Shown: positions 21,568 to 34,612, numbered from the stretch's first letter. The stretch is 64,000 bases of DNA from Macrophomina tecta (GCA_024180945.1 JAKSGN010000036.1:1302001-1366000), one strand, 5' to 3'. Translations and numbers: made by a program. Notes: a model not told the origin generated them from the letters alone.

Positions 21568-23626
21568 ATGCTCCGAGGTTCGCGCCATGCACTGAGATGT
21601 ATCGCCTACGGGCCCAGGATCCGGAACGGGCTCATTGCCATTCGCCGTGTGTCGTCTGGTGCTCAGCCTGCGCCAGCCGACGTGCCTTCATTGCCCGATT
21701 CGCCTCCCCCGCCGCCGGTAACGAAATCGGGAATACAGCTACGCGACTACCAGGAAGAATGTATCCAGAGTGTCCTCGCCTATCTCAGCAGGGGCCAGAA
21801 GAGACTTGGTGTCTCGCTAGCCACCGGGAGTGGAAAGACCGTAAGTGCCAGGTTGTGCTGTGACAAGGAGCACTATTGCTGAACATGTTTAGGTTATCTT
21901 CACGCAATTGATTGATCGCATCCCTTCTCCAAACAAGCATGCCACACAGACCCTCATCCTGGCTCACCGGCGTGAGCTGGTCGAACAAGCCGCCCGTCAT
22001 TGCACCAACGCCTATCCGGAAAAGACAGTGGACGTAGAGATGGGGTCGGTCCACGCCTCTGGCGCCGCCGACATCACCGTAGCGTCCGTGCAAAGCATTG
22101 TATCCGGAGACCGTCTCGAGAAATTTGACCCCCAAAGGTTCAAGCTGGTCCTTGTCGACGAGGCGCACCACATTGTGGCGAATTCATACTTGGAAGTGCT
22201 AGACTGGTTTGGACTCAAGAACAACACCAATCCAAGCACTGCGTTGGTTGGCGTCTCAGCCACTTTCTCAAGATTTGACGGGAAAAAGTTGGGTGCTGTT
22301 ATCGACCATGTGGTCTACCACAAGGACTATGTCCAAATGATCGAAGACAAATGGTTGTCCGATGTGATCTTCACCACGGTTGTCTCGAAGGCGGATATCT
22401 CCAAGGTGAAATTAGGGGCTAACGGCGACTTTCAAGCCGGTGCCCTGTCCAAAGCTGTCAATACGGACGAGACGAACGAGATAACCGTCCGTTCTTGGAT
22501 GGCAAAGGCTGCCGACAGGAAATCCACCTTGATTTTCTGTGTCGATCTCGCGCATTTGACTGGCTTGACGGCTACCTTTCGCAAGTACGGCATTGATGCG
22601 AGGTACGTCACCGGAGACACTCCAAGCAAGCTCCGGGCGGAACGTATCGACGCATTCAAACGGCGGGAATACCCTGTGCTCCTGAACTGTGGCGTCTTCA
22701 CCGAGGGCACAGACATACCGAACATAGACTGCGTCATTCTGGCCAGGCCTACGAGGTCACGAAATTTGCTGATCCAGATGATCGGACGAGGCATGCGCCT
22801 GCATATTGACAAAGAAAACTGCCATATCATTGACATGGTGGCGACACTGGAGACTGGAGTCATAACAACCCCAACTCTGCTCGGACTGGATCCTGACGCT
22901 ATGCTTGACCGAGTCTCTGCAGAGGATGCCAAGAAGATCAGGGAAAGGAAAGAGAAAGAGAAGCTCCGCGATCAAGAACTCTCCCAAATTCGACTGGGCA
23001 CATCAACCGGGTCACCGGAGATAAGAAGCACCGTCACGTTCACCGAATACAGCTCCATCCATGAGCTACTCGAAGACACCACCGGGGACCAGAGCGTCAG
23101 ACGTATAAGCAATTTTGCATGGGTGTGTGTAGGGGACGACCGTTTCATGCTCACGTGCAACCAGATCGGGTACCTCACGGTAGAGCGAGACGAGGGGCAG
23201 TTTGTCGTCAAGTACACTAAGGCCATACCCGCCTCGCAACGTAGGGGTGCATCTACGACGCCCTATTACAAACCAAAGGTGATTGCTGAGGCGGAGGCTC
23301 TGGAGCATGCCATCCGTAGCGCGGACACCTTTGCGACGGAGACCTTCCCGCTGGTGTTCATCGAGAAGCGGGCCCCTTGGCGCAAAAAGCCGGCATCGGA
23401 AGCGCAGCTCGAATTCATCAACAAGCGGCGGGACAAGGAGCATCAACTGACGGCGGACGACATCACCAAGGGCCGGGCCCAGGATATGATCACGCGGATC
23501 AAGCACGGCGCCAAGGGAAGATTTGAGAAGATTCGGGTGCAGAGCGCGAAGAAGGAGCGGGAGCGTCGGCAGCTTGAGAAGCTTAACCCTACAGTGCAAG
23601 TTGGGCCTCTGGCGCCGGACATCTGA
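21568..23626 (+). CDS. IRC3: Mitochondrial DEAD/DEAH-box (SF2) helicase, Irc3 type
   Basis: Exons 21568-21840 and 21893-23626 join to 668 residues. The 52-nt intron falls directly after the Walker A motif (LATGSGKT). Other SF2 motifs are the Q/Ia region [12 protein letters not shown], motif II DEAHH, motif III GVSATF, then a helicase C domain with [24 protein letters not shown] and motif [11 protein letters not shown]. The N-terminus is rich in arginine and lacks acidic residues ([16 protein letters not shown]), as in a mitochondrial presequence. In yeast, Irc3 is a mitochondrial double-strand DNA helicase needed for mtDNA maintenance and branch resolution. A basic C-terminal tail ([12 protein letters not shown]) follows a GIY-like unassigned region. 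The gene shares a short divergent promoter with RRN5. Confidence 0.88.
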
Positions 23627-24897
23627 ATCGCTGAAAGATGTACAGGAGCGGAAGAGAGGCTGGAAGACAAAGGAGGTAGCGTCCCTGCTCAATAATTTGG
23701 AGGAGATCGACCGGGATGTCGACGGGGATATAAATAATGATGATCGGGAGCGACCAGGATTCATGCAGCGCTGGTGGCTTGGGGGGCCACGCGTATTTTC
23801 TTGTCCTGCAATCACCGTCGCAGTGCAACTCCAGTTTTGCGAGACAGGATAGGCGTCGATTCGATGGCGGCGGTGGAACTCAGGCGGTCAACGGTGCGGG
23901 GTGCTAGGGTGTCGGAGGGTGGGACAGTAGTTCTGGCGCCGCGGGCTCTGGGGCGTACAGATCGAAATGGTAGATTGAGTTCTGGCAGGCGCGGCAACGG
24001 TCACACGGGCAGCAGGCTCGCTGGGGGGGTCGACGGGGATGCTGACTACAGCGCAAGCACTGAGGCGGCATGGGAGCTTATTCACCCATCCCCTACGGCT
24101 GGCCGGCGCGGCCGGTTTGGCGGGCGGTGGGCGATAGGCGGTGGGCCGGCGCAAAAATATTCGGATGGCCTCTGCGCGCTTTGTTGGGGGAGGACGCGCA
24201 CCTTTTACGGGGGCTAGGGCCAGCTCGAGATTCCCGGAGATTGAGGGCGCCGGCAGCCGGGCTAATTTGGACACCGCGCGACGATGGCCATGTCGACGGG
24301 GGCGAGGGAGGCTCACGGCGCGGCGGCCGGGGGTCGCGCTGCCCGGGGCGGGCTTGCTGGCTGGCGGGCTGGCTGTTTGCAGGTTGCGGCGGAAAAGGAG
24401 CGTCGGGCGGGCAGCGCGCTGAAACGGGCGGGCATGCGCATGCAGGCCGTCGTGCCGGAGCCGGGAGCTTTTTCGAGCCGTGGTGACGAGCAGCAGCCTC
24501 CCACTCGTCAGGCCGCTGATTGGCTCCGCGCCATGGCTCCCTTCTGCGGCGCCGTGTCTTGTCGTCGCGCGCGCGCTTTTGCTTCGCACGGGTCACCCGC
24601 AGCAGCAGCAGCGGCAGCAGCACCGCAGCTGGGCCGTCCCTAGGCGCTCGCAGCACTGCCCAGAAGGCACGAACAGACCTCCTCCACCTCCAGACTCGCC
24701 CCAGTCCCAAGACCGATCCTCTGACCGTGTCCTGCCCCGGATACTGGCCGCCCGCCGCTGTGCTGTGCTGTGCCGTCACTCGTTTCCCCAATTCCTCGAG
24801 AGCCTCCCCCCAAACCAGCCGAGTCGGGTCCCAATCCTCACGCCCGTCCCTCTTGGCCCGCCGGACGATCGCTGCGACACCTCCGCCGTGAGCTCTA
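23627..24897. other. GC-rich intergenic region and BST1 leader
   Basis: Very GC-rich, so long spurious frames occur on both strands. None has a recognisable domain. An imperfect CAG-type run lies at about 24599-24628. The stretch probably holds the BST1 promoter and a long leader. Confidence 0.6.
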
Positions 24898-27800
24898 ATG
24901 AGGAGACGGTCGTCTGGCTCCGCGACCGACGAGGACGACGACAGCAGCGCCATCCCGGACGCCCCAGCTCCGCCAGCTCCTGCGTCGCGCTCGCCCGAGC
25001 ATGGCGATAGACGCCTCGACGACCTGACCACCTACACGCCTCGCACTTCCACCGACGGCGTGGCCAAGGAGCGCCGCCGGAATAATGAGACTGTTGCCCG
25101 CGCATCTTTGACAAAGTCGCGCGCCTGGTCGGAAGCCCACACCGCCCCGGCCTCCGAGAAGGACCTCCAGCGCAAGATGCTGGATAAGGACATAATACCT
25201 GACGACATGCCCGAGGGCTACGGCCGCCGCCGCTCGCGATGGCGGAACCCGTGGTCCATCTCCACCTTGACTCTGTCCATTACCGTCGCTGCTTTCGTCG
25301 CCTTGTTCGCAATCGTCCAATCGTTCTTCACGCGCCAATTGGACCCTAAAGGCTGCGATATGTCTCGTATGTGGGCAGCTTTTGTCAAGTACGACGACTT
25401 CGACACCGAGCACACTCGCTTCGCCAGCAAATACTCGTTGCACTTGTATCGGGAGGGAGGAATTGATGAGGACACCAGGGTAGGTACGATGCACCTCCGG
25501 CGCTGGACAGAGCTGACGCGCTGTAGGTCAAAGGGGTTCCCGTGCTCTTTATTCCCGGCAATGCGGGCAGCTACAAGCAGGTCCGATCACTGGCCGCCGA
25601 GGCTGCGTACCACTTCCACGACCACATCCAAAACGAACCTGACGCCCTCGCCCACGGAAAGAGAGCTTTGGACTTCTTCTCGGTCGACTTCAACGAGGAT
25701 ATCACAGCTTTCCACGGACAGACACTGCTCGACCAAGCCGAGTATCTGAATGACGCAGTGGCTTATATCCTCTCGCTCTACCACAACCCATCCCGTTCGA
25801 TACGGAGCACTGACCTGCCCGACCCAAGCTCCGTGATCATCGTCGGACACTCCATGGGCGGCATTGTGGCCAGGACGATGCTCACCATGCCTAATTATCA
25901 AGCAAACTCAGTCAACACCATAATAACCCTGTCTGCGCCGCACGCCAGACCGCCCGTTTCGTTTGATTCAGACATAGTCAATACCTACAAAACGATCAAT
26001 GATTATTGGCGCCAGGCATACTCGCAACGATGGGCTAATGACAACCCGCTCTGGCACGTTACGCTTATTTCGATTGCCGGTGGGGGACTGGATACTGTAG
26101 TGCCTTCTGACTACGCAAGCATCTCTTCATTGGTTCCGGAAACCCACGGATTTACAGTATTCACAGCGTCAATTCCGCATGTTTGGACGGGAATGGATCA
26201 CTTGGCGATTACGTGGTGCGACCAGTTCCGGAAGAGCGTCATACGCGCTCTGTATGATGTTGTGGATGTTTCACGTCCCACGCAGACAGTGCCGCGAGCC
26301 GAAAGGATGCGGAGCTTCAAGAAGTTTTTCCTGACTGGACTTGAGGATGTTGCCGAGAAAGCTCTTCCACATCAAGAGCCGAAGACCCTTCTGACTCTGG
26401 AAGACAACTCCAATTCCATCATTTCCCAGGGTGAGCGCTTAATGCTCAGATCCTTTGGACATGAGCGGAAGCCCAAGGCCTACCTCCTTCCTGTGCCTCC
26501 ACAGGGCGCGCCCGAAGGAAGGAAATTTACTCTCCTGACTGATCAAAAGATTGATGCAATTGGGGAAAATGGCAAGCTTGAGGTCCTGTTCTGCACCGTC
26601 TTTCCGCTGCAGGCGGGGCAGTCGGCTGCGATCTTCTCGATGGACATGGATCTTTCGGGAGACAGTTCTGGATCTACACGACTTGCATGCAAGAATGCTG
26701 CCAGTGACGTCATCCATCTCCCAGCTTCGACGAAGCAGTCCCAATTTCCCTTCGACAAGGCTCAACCATTTTCGTATTTGCAGTATGATTTGGAGGACCT
26801 CGCTGATCACCAATTCGTTGCAGTCGTGGATAAAGCGGTTGAGCACACAAACGGCTGGGTATTAGCGGAATTCAGCGCACGGATCGAATCAATGGTCGAG
26901 ACCAACCTGGGGCTTCGGAGATTGCTGTCGAGTGGTCTCCACGTGCAGTTACCCGCAAAGCGCCCAATGGTCATGGATATCAAGGTCCCAGCGCTCCACT
27001 CGAGCTTGTTGGCCTACCAGCTCAAGATCAGCTCGAAAGGATGCGGCGATCGCGAAGAGCTCTTCGCTCCGCTACTGCGCCAACACATTCAGGAGGTTTA
27101 TGAGTCAAAGTTCTACGTTAATGCGAAGGAAGCGGATATCAATCTCCATGGAGTTGCTCCATACATGCCACCGCCATTTAAACGCAACAAGTCATTGAGT
27201 GAACTCAATGGTCTTTCGCTCCAACTCTGGACCGATCCGACGTGCGAAACGCCGGTGAAGGTTGACTTGGAAGTGGACTTTTTTGGTAGCTTGGGCAAGC
27301 TCTGGATGCGATACCGCACAGTGTTCGCAACCCTGCCCCTCGTGGCGGTGTCTCTGGTTCTTAGGAAGCAATTTAAGGTCTACGATGAGACAGGTGCGTT
27401 TCTATTACTCCGAACGATAATACAGCACTCGACTGACCTAAATAGGCGTATTCATGAGCTTCGCGGAAAGCACAAATCAGTGTCTTCGCTCGTCTATCCC
27501 AGTCCTTTTCCTCGCTCTTACTTTCTGCGGCATATCACTCGCAAGTGCCAGTCAATCTACATCATACCATGGTTCGCGCTGGTTCCCGTCCCGCAATGGC
27601 AATGCTACTGAAACGCCACTAGACTTCACCAAGAACGATCTTTTGCTCGGTATGCAAGATACCTTTTTCTGGTTTCTCGTGCCGCTCTTCGGCCTAATGT
27701 GCACGGGAGTGTGCGTCGCGATCAACTACGCCACCCTCGTCGTACTCCACATCTTTGGAACAATTTACTCTTTGGCGCGACCTGCTTTGCGATGTGATGA

Positions 27801-28596
27801 GGGAAGGTAGGGTTTCAAACATTAGTGGAGTTCCCCTTTCTGTATACTAATAATCTTCAGACGATCTCCTACGGCGTTCGCGGTCAGCTCTACGAAGCAA
27901 CGTGTTATCACCACCGGTGTTCTTCTCTTGATGGTTTCGACGGCCATACCGTACCACTTTGCGTACATGGTTCTCTGTGTTGTCCACATTGCAACGACCA
28001 CGAGATCTCTTAGGATTGCTCGAGAGACAGTAGGTAGCACCAGCTCAGTTGGATTATGTAGGTATACTGACCATTCGCAGCACACGGAGGCAAACTACAA
28101 CTTCTTTAATTACTGCCAAACCATCTTAGTACTAATGCTCTGGATCTTACCGATCAACATCCCTGTCCTGGTTGTTTGGGTGCGCAATCTAGCCGTGCAC
28201 TGGCTAACGCCCTTTTCCTCCCACCACAACATCTTATCTATCATGCCGTTCATCCTCCTAGTGGAGACATTGAGTACAGGGCGTATGGTGCCAAGGGTGA
28301 CCAACAGGTGTGCTGACAACATTCCATTGGTCGTTTGCGGACTTGGCTGACATCACGTAATCAGGTTCCGGTACTTCACCAACATCCTCCTTTTCGGTCT
28401 TGCGGGCTATGCCGCTATTTACGGAGTAACGTACGCTTACCTGCTGCACCATATCGCCAACATTCTCTGCGCTTGGCTTGTCGTAATCCACCTCTCGTCA
28501 ACCTCGCTTATCACAGTTTCACGCAACCTTGGGCAAAGATTCGATAGTTGTCGGGGCGATGCTCCTTCCGGAGGCCACGTCAAGAAAAGGCCATAA
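24898..28596 (+). CDS. BST1: GPI inositol-deacylase (Bst1/PGAP1), ER membrane
   Basis: Six exons (24898-25479, 25527-27393, 27446-27806, 27861-28029, 28081-28307, 28365-28596) join to 1145 residues, close to other mould Bst1 proteins. The enzyme removes the acyl chain from inositol of newly attached GPI anchors, a step needed for ER exit and quality control of GPI proteins. A transmembrane segment at about residues 115-140 (STLTLSITVAAFVALFAIV) precedes the lumenal alpha/beta-hydrolase domain with VPVLFIPGNAGSYKQVR and the nucleophile elbow IVGHSMGG (Ser about 303). The C-terminal third has many hydrophobic helices, including PINIPVLVVWVRNLAVHW, typical of the family. The tail ends in basic residues (HVKKRP). 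The intron at 28030-28080 is a multiple of three and has no stop, so retention would insert 17 residues. Confidence 0.93.
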
Positions 28597-29502
28597 TTTT
28601 ATCGATGTTCTACTTTCCTCTTCTTTTGAACTTCACGCGCGTTTTTCTCGAATTGAAGTCATGTGGGAATAGAAATGCTACGAGTTTCCTTTCTCTTCTC
28701 ATTGTTCACTTCTTTATGTTCCTATAGAAGATGAGGGTCGCTCTGGAAAATGCCCCCTGTTTTCTCGCTCGTGTCTTTCTTCGGTAGTATTGGATCATGT
28801 GGCTACCACGCACTCAACCAGACTTTTTGGCGTTTTCACGGGAGCCGGATTTTGGGTGGAAGTTCTTGCATGAACCCAGGAAGAGAGAGCCAGTAGGATT
28901 TGATACCGACCTCCTACTTACTCCAGCACGCAGTTCTTGGAAATGCGGGTTCTGAGTTGGCTCTTTGTTCAAAAATGGCGCCCTTCCTTCTTTTTCTTGT
29001 CAAGCTGTTTATTACCCGTGCTTCATTATCATGGGAGGGAGAAATCTTTTGTTGGGCTTTTTGTGTGTCTCTTCGGTTTCAAACCATATGGAGAGAAAAG
29101 GAAGTCATATTACCCCTTTCCCTTCTTTTGAGGGAGTTGGTCAGCTGTGCCCAGCTGGGACGTAGTAGTTTTGGTTCGTTGGAATGTTCAAGATGTTGTT
29201 TTTGGCTGGGCTTGCTGAGCGGAAAGACTTTTTGTGTCAAATGCTGCGGCTGTTTGCGTTTTAGCTTACCTATTTACACCTTCCAGGTGCGCTGACCGTT
29301 TTGTATGGTTCTGTATAGCGTCTGTTATGGCCTTTTCACCTTGGCTTCTTATCAGCCTCGAGGAGACTGTTCGCATCGACACAGTGGTTATGGATGGTGG
29401 GCTTCTTAACGTCGAACGTTGGGCAGCCGGCTGTTGGGATAGTGGATTGGGTAGCGGCAGGGTCTAATGACGGGTACGAGAGCGCATGGCTTTGGGGAGC
29501 GA

Positions 29503-29553
29503 TTGAGGGATGGAGGATGGAGGGAGGAGGGATGGAGGGAGGAACAGCGGGAG
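29503..29553 (+). repeat. Purine-rich GGATGGAGG-type tract
   Basis: Several GGGA/GGAGG units within about 50 bases on one strand, giving a strongly purine-biased stretch with clustered G runs. Confidence 0.75.
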
Positions 29554-30549
29554 GATATCCTTTAATGTCTGAAATTCTGTACGTGGATAGAGATATATGG
29601 ATGCATGATTTTTCACTATTCTCACGGGACTTGCGGTATCTGGTGATGTACGGTTGTGTATTTTAGGTATGACGATGATGCCGTTACTTGCAGCGCTTGC
29701 AGTCGAATAATGGATCAAGGGGTCAGCAGCAATATATCCCTGCAAGTGAGCTTATGATGAGGGAGCACCTTTGAGAGGGTAGACGAAGGGGCTGTCGTTG
29801 GTGAGTCTACATGTCGAGGGCAGTGTGACGGCAGAAGTTGAGGCAGTCCGCGGACTGTGTTAAGACAGACGCGAAACGCATGGCTCGTCCGCTTTTTTTC
29901 TTCAACCCTCGACGGTAAGGCTTCGTATCTCTGTGCTACATTGATTGCGCCTCGCAAGAAAGAGTGCAAAGGTAGCGGAAAAGGGCGAGGCGAGCTTAGC
30001 TTGAAACTGCGGTACTTGGAGGGGACTTGACACTGGATGGATCGGGCAGCACTTGTACCCCAGTTATAACTTCTGGTTGGATGGTAACCTCTGTATTAAC
30101 TTGTTTGATTTGGCTTTAATGTCTTGTATCATACACTCGCTCACTTTGTAGGTCTTTCTCTCTTGGTGCCATGGACCACCGCCTTTTTGTCCCGCTCCCG
30201 AATCAAACTCATGTTGCGCGGACTGCCAACAAATCAACAATAAACAAGATGGACGAGTATCTAACAATTTTTGGTCACATTCAGGAGGATCTGTGGACAC
30301 TCACATTTCTTAAACAAGACAGATACTCCATTTGCCGCAGCTGACATGCAAGCAGTGCGACATGGGTTAGTGTTATAGTGGAGAATTTCAGTGGTGAAGA
30401 GCCGCCCAGCGTTCGGCAGAAGATTTAACCAACCCGCTATATTTTCTCTTCTTTACACGCACGGAGGAGAGAAGCACGTATATCGAGATTAATAAGCAGC
30501 GGCGAAGATTAAGCGCCCACCCAGCAGCGGAATGTAACGAGCTGAAAGC

Positions 30550-30550
<1 letters not shown>

Positions 30551-30580
<30 letters not shown>
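30551..30580 (+). repeat. (GTT)10 microsatellite
   Basis: Ten perfect GTT units in non-coding sequence. Confidence 0.95.
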
Positions 30581-30581
<1 letters not shown>

Positions 30582-31225
30582 CTCCTTTGGATAAAGACAG
30601 AAAGGTCAACGCTGCAGTAGATATCTGCACAGATTGCTTAGCGAACGCTAGATGCCTGGATTTTGAGTGAATACTAATACCAAAACCTACTGCACAGAAT
30701 CACCATTGTGTTCGGACAAAGACGGAGAAGGGGTAGAATGCTATTTCCTACGGCGCTCAGCCTACCAATCGTCCTTGCTACCGTATCCAGAAACACATTC
30801 CTTGAGCAATAAGATGCCCCGCTTAACCGGCGAGCCAGCCCTCAAGGGAATGAGGCAAAGCCCAGACATTGTATCATCGTAGTAAGCTAAAGCAAGACCG
30901 TCCGCACCCCATAAGTGATACCATTAGCGTGGAAAGGGTCCGGGGTAATAAACCCAGAAAATTCCAGCGTCAAATATCCAGAACAGTCCGATTCAGCAAG
31001 TGGAAGCTGTGATAATCCAACACCAAACGCTGATGAACACAGCAGAACAATGTTTCATAAGTAGACAGCTGTGAAGCGACAAGTCCCATCATCCGCAAAT
31101 CCGATCCAATGTTGCATACTCTAGGCAATAGCCAGAAGGGATGTCACACCATCCCACTAGTCAAGAAATGACGATGACGATGCCCGCGATAGTGCTGATG
31201 TAGTGTAGTGTGCACAGCGTCTCGC

Positions 31226-32662
31226 TCATGGACTGGAGAAAAGCAAGCCTCCCAGACGCTTCTTGCCCTTCGCGCTCTCGCCAGCTTCGTCTGTAGGGGC
31301 GGTCTGCGTCGGCGCACCGTCTCCATTGCTCGCCTTAGAGCCCTGCGGAGTATGCTTGGAAATGTCGTCTCCGTCCTCGCTTGAGCTGTCGCTGAGAAAC
31401 GGACCGTTGCGGCGGAGAGCGGCGGCAGCACCTGCATCGCCATCCTTGCGCTTCTGTCTGGCAGTGCGTGTGTCGATCGTCTTCTTGAGCTTCTTCTTCG
31501 GAGGCCCTAACGCGGTGTTGGACGCGGCTTTGGACAGAGCAGATGCAGCGACGGTGTGCTTGGTACGAGTAGGCATCGAAGGAGTTGCTGCGGCAATAGT
31601 TTTTTTGGTAGCCTTCTGAGTCCTGACAGTTGTAGCAGAATGCATGGGCGCGACAGGAACCCTGCTAGCAGCGGTTTGCATTTGAGGGGAGGCGTTATCC
31701 TTGCGTGTCATGACCGTAGTTGAGGCCGTTTTGCTGGGAGTGTTGCGCGGGGACTTGTTGGACGTGTAAGCAGCCTTGACCCCAAAGAAATTGGGCTTCG
31801 GGGAGGAGTGCGAGGCAGGGTTAGACTTGGTGGCTGAAGCGGGCTGCTTCGGGAACTCCTTGCCAGTGGACATGTTGGGAGAAACGTTGCTGAGAGAAGT
31901 AATGTCTTTGGCGGCGGCGCTAATCTCATGACATGCAGTCCTTTCGCTTTCTCCAATCTCATCATGGACGGGCCCAGTCGGAGTGTTCAACTGCTCGGCT
32001 GTGGTTACGAAGCGGACCAACTTCTCACGGTGGCCGCCCTTTGGAGGACCTTTAAGAACATGCGCAGCTTTGATATGACCAGAAGCGGAATCAGCTTGGG
32101 CCTGTGCTGCAGCGTCACTTGTCTTCGTGTTGCTGGTATCCTTACCAGCCGAAGGCTGCCTGGCGGCCGAGGAGGGCTTCTGCGGGAGCGTGGATCCCAG
32201 CGCGTGGCGCTCACTTGGTACGAACAAGGGACTCGCAACATCGTCGGGCTGCAAGGCGCTCATAGCGTTAGCATGATAAGGTGCGTGGCCAAGAGAGGAG
32301 AACTGCGCTACGGTGTAGGTTGGCTGCGGAAGACCAAATGGGTTGAAGGCGGCACCATAGCCGCCAAGTATAGGCCTGATGCGGGTATCGGCCTTCGGGA
32401 CAGAGTAGTTGACGGCAACGGATTTGAGAAGGTGATCAGTATTCGGCGCGGGCGCGATGAATGCAGGAGAGGTGGATTTTGAAGCTGGCATTGACTTGGC
32501 CGTGTGCGACACGTCGTGAGGAGCGTCTACAGCGTTCTGGCTCTCCTTCACAACGGTACGTTTTGTAGAGAGCCCGGCAGGAGGCGAAGGCGCAATCATG
32601 TTGAAATTTTCGGCCTCTTTGGAGCCAGCAGGCGCACCAGAACCTCCGGGGTCAGCAGGCAT
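31226..32662 (-). CDS. Hypothetical disordered, low-complexity protein
   Basis: One intronless frame encodes 478 residues from the ATG at 32662 (MPADPGGSG). The frame stays open to an upstream ATG at 32911, giving 561 residues. I prefer the shorter start, because the extra part is proline/serine/arginine-rich, as expected of translated leader. No known domain is visible. The protein is rich in Ser, Thr, Ala, Pro and Lys and is probably disordered throughout. Features include a short aromatic patch (RIRPILGGYGAAFNPFGLPQP), a basic cluster PPKKKLKKTIDTRTARQKRK that could act as a nuclear-localisation signal, an acidic SDSSSEDGDD stretch and a C-terminal KRLGGLLFSSP that resembles a short conserved peptide motif. 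A nuclear role is inference. About 2.6 kb of non-coding sequence lies 3' of it. Confidence 0.6.
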   Translation of the reverse strand: MPADPGGSGAPAGSKEAENFNMIAPSPPAGLSTKRTVVKESQNAVDAPHDVSHTAKSMPASKSTSPAFIAPAPNTDHLLKSVAVNYSVPKADTRIRPILGGYGAAFNPFGLPQPTYTVAQFSSLGHAPYHANAMSALQPDDVASPLFVPSERHALGSTLPQKPSSAARQPSAGKDTSNTKTSDAAAQAQADSASGHIKAAHVLKGPPKGGHREKLVRFVTTAEQLNTPTGPVHDEIGESERTACHEISAAAKDITSLSNVSPNMSTGKEFPKQPASATKSNPASHSSPKPNFFGVKAAYTSNKSPRNTPSKTASTTVMTRKDNASPQMQTAASRVPVAPMHSATTVRTQKATKKTIAAATPSMPTRTKHTVAASALSKAASNTALGPPKKKLKKTIDTRTARQKRKDGDAGAAAALRRNGPFLSDSSSEDGDDISKHTPQGSKASNGDGAPTQTAPTDEAGESAKGKKRLGGLLFSSP

Positions 32663-32911
32663 TGTTGGGGTAGTCGAGTCCGCGTGAGAGGAAATCGGCG
32701 CAAGGCGACCAAAACGAGGACGGGCGCAGAGCACGCGGGGAACCCAGTGGTTGAGCGCGCTGTACGGCCTGGAAGGCGCCAAAAGTGGTGGAGAAGTTTC
32801 GGGAGAGTAGGAGCGAGCGAAAGACGAAGGCAGTTGAAATAAAGGGAAGGGAAAGCAGTGAGTCGCAGGACTGGCGGCTGGCGGTGGCGAAGCTGCGGTG
32901 CGAAACGACAA

Positions 32912-34612
32912 CGATAGCAGAGCGGGCCCAATGACGAGAAAATATTTACCAGCAGAAGAGGATGCTTCTGCGAATGTAGCCTGTGATAGAGCATGGCTAG
33001 TGCGCGGATCTCAAGAGCTGGTGGCGCTGCGGGGTGCGGCGAACGAAGGTGACTTGCCGCATGGTCGCGGAAGGCAGTAGAGCTCCCCAGAGCCGCAATC
33101 ACCAGAGCGTGGCAGTCTTAACCCCGGACTGGAGCGACGCACCGACTTGACCTAAATCGTCGGCCAAGCCCAGGTGAGGTACTCAACTTCCTCGAATACA
33201 TACTCCGGTGCAGCTGTTCTCGCTGCCATCATCCAGCTCTTTCCCATGCAACACTCCCTCTGTTTGCTCGCGCAGCCTCGCCATCAGCCTCTCCAGTAAA
33301 CAGTATGATAGAGATCGATAGAAACCCAAACAGGAAAGGCACCGGGCGGAGCCGATGTCAGGTAGAAGACGGGCGGAGCTGGGGCCGATGTGGGAATGCT
33401 CCACTGCGCTGGACTTCGGACACGCACTGTTGTTTCAACCCAGGACCCTGCTAGATGTAATATTGGACCACTTTTTGGCTACCTTGTGTGTTCGATACAA
33501 TCGATGGAGGAACAAAACACCGCTCTCATCTGCAGCGGGAAAGCCTTTCAACTCCACACTTTCAGGATTCTGTGCGCATAACGCAGTTCGGGCCGGCTTG
33601 CCAATACATAAGAAAATTGGCACTGCAGTGCAAGGCAGCATACTATTGAGGGAAACCTTGCGGTTGCCCGCGGGACGCCGCGCCCTCCCATCGACCTTGA
33701 CGTGCGGAAAGCTCGACATGAAGACTGTCCCCGCGTGCTCCGGACCGCCGTATCTGAATCTTCGGCATATCACATGCCGTTGCAGTCGTCGGCGCAGGTA
33801 CTGTGCCTTCGACTCGAAGACTACGGCGGATTTGTTGCCGAGGGACAGAGGTCGAGGTATGGACGAGGTGTGAATAAGCTCGGCTCTCTGGCGTCATTTG
33901 GAGATCGCTTCGCCTCACGCTCCTGCGCATGTCCGCCTCGCGGCCTCAGACCACCATTATAGACCTCCGCCGGCCCCTGTTTTCCGCTAGCTGGATCGCC
34001 AGTCTGCAAGTCTGCGGAAGCTCTTATGATACCTCCGCTTGAAAAAAATCTCCAGATCTTGCCGGACCGGTAAGAGAATGGGTATTGCATTTTATTCTAA
34101 CCAGCCAAAGCTTCGCCAGCCCACCACCTCCTCCTCCTCCAGCTGGGCCTTTCGCCTGCTAACCTGGATACCTTCCACATTAATGTCCCCACAGCCGCCA
34201 AGCGCCTTCCACTATCCACCAACCCCGCCAGCGCCCGCTTGTCACGTCGAGTTACAGCAACACCATCTCGTACATCTGTCTGCCCTCGCAGCGAAGGGCA
34301 GCAGAATCTTTATAGTATATCTCTCCATTGAAGAGATGAGAAGCGGCACGCAGGCCTGGGAGAGAGGAGAGGAATGAGGCGCTGCTATCAAGGGTAGCGT
34401 CCGAAATGTCATGGCCGGCTGCTTTGAGCCCGTAGAGAAAAGAGGCAAGAGATATGTATGAGTTCAATGAGAAAGAAGGGTTCTTTCGACGAGCTTGCTG
34501 CATGGCGGAGCGCGTTAATGGTCGAAAAGGCTTGGATACTGATGTTCTGAGGAGCATCACACCAAGTTGAAAGGGAAAGGCACAGAAAGCCCATCGTGTA
34601 TAGACATTGTCT
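32912..34612. other. Non-coding 1.7 kb
   Basis: Promoter side of the disordered hypothetical gene on the left, CDS1 3' region on the right. A plus-strand open frame at 33355-33873 shows no domain or coding features and is not annotated. Confidence 0.55.

Larger units (their letters stand above)
28597..31225. other. Non-coding 2.6 kb with simple repeats
   Basis: No gene supported. T-rich sequence from 28.6 to 29.3 kb is probably BST1 3' region. A purine-rich GGA tract and a (GTT)10 tract lie within. It ends at the 3' side of the disordered hypothetical gene. Confidence 0.6.

Noticed and set aside
24093..25031. 312-codon minus-strand frame over the BST1 start
   Set aside because: Arg/Pro/Ala-rich composition typical of a GC-rich antisense shadow. 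It overlaps the real BST1 N-terminus.
28900..29295. 131-codon plus-strand frame downstream of BST1
   Set aside because: Phe/Leu/Cys-rich translation of a T-rich 3' region, with no family resemblance.
33355..33873. 172-codon plus-strand frame
   Set aside because: No domain or recognisable motif; overlapped by comparable antisense frames, as expected of chance.
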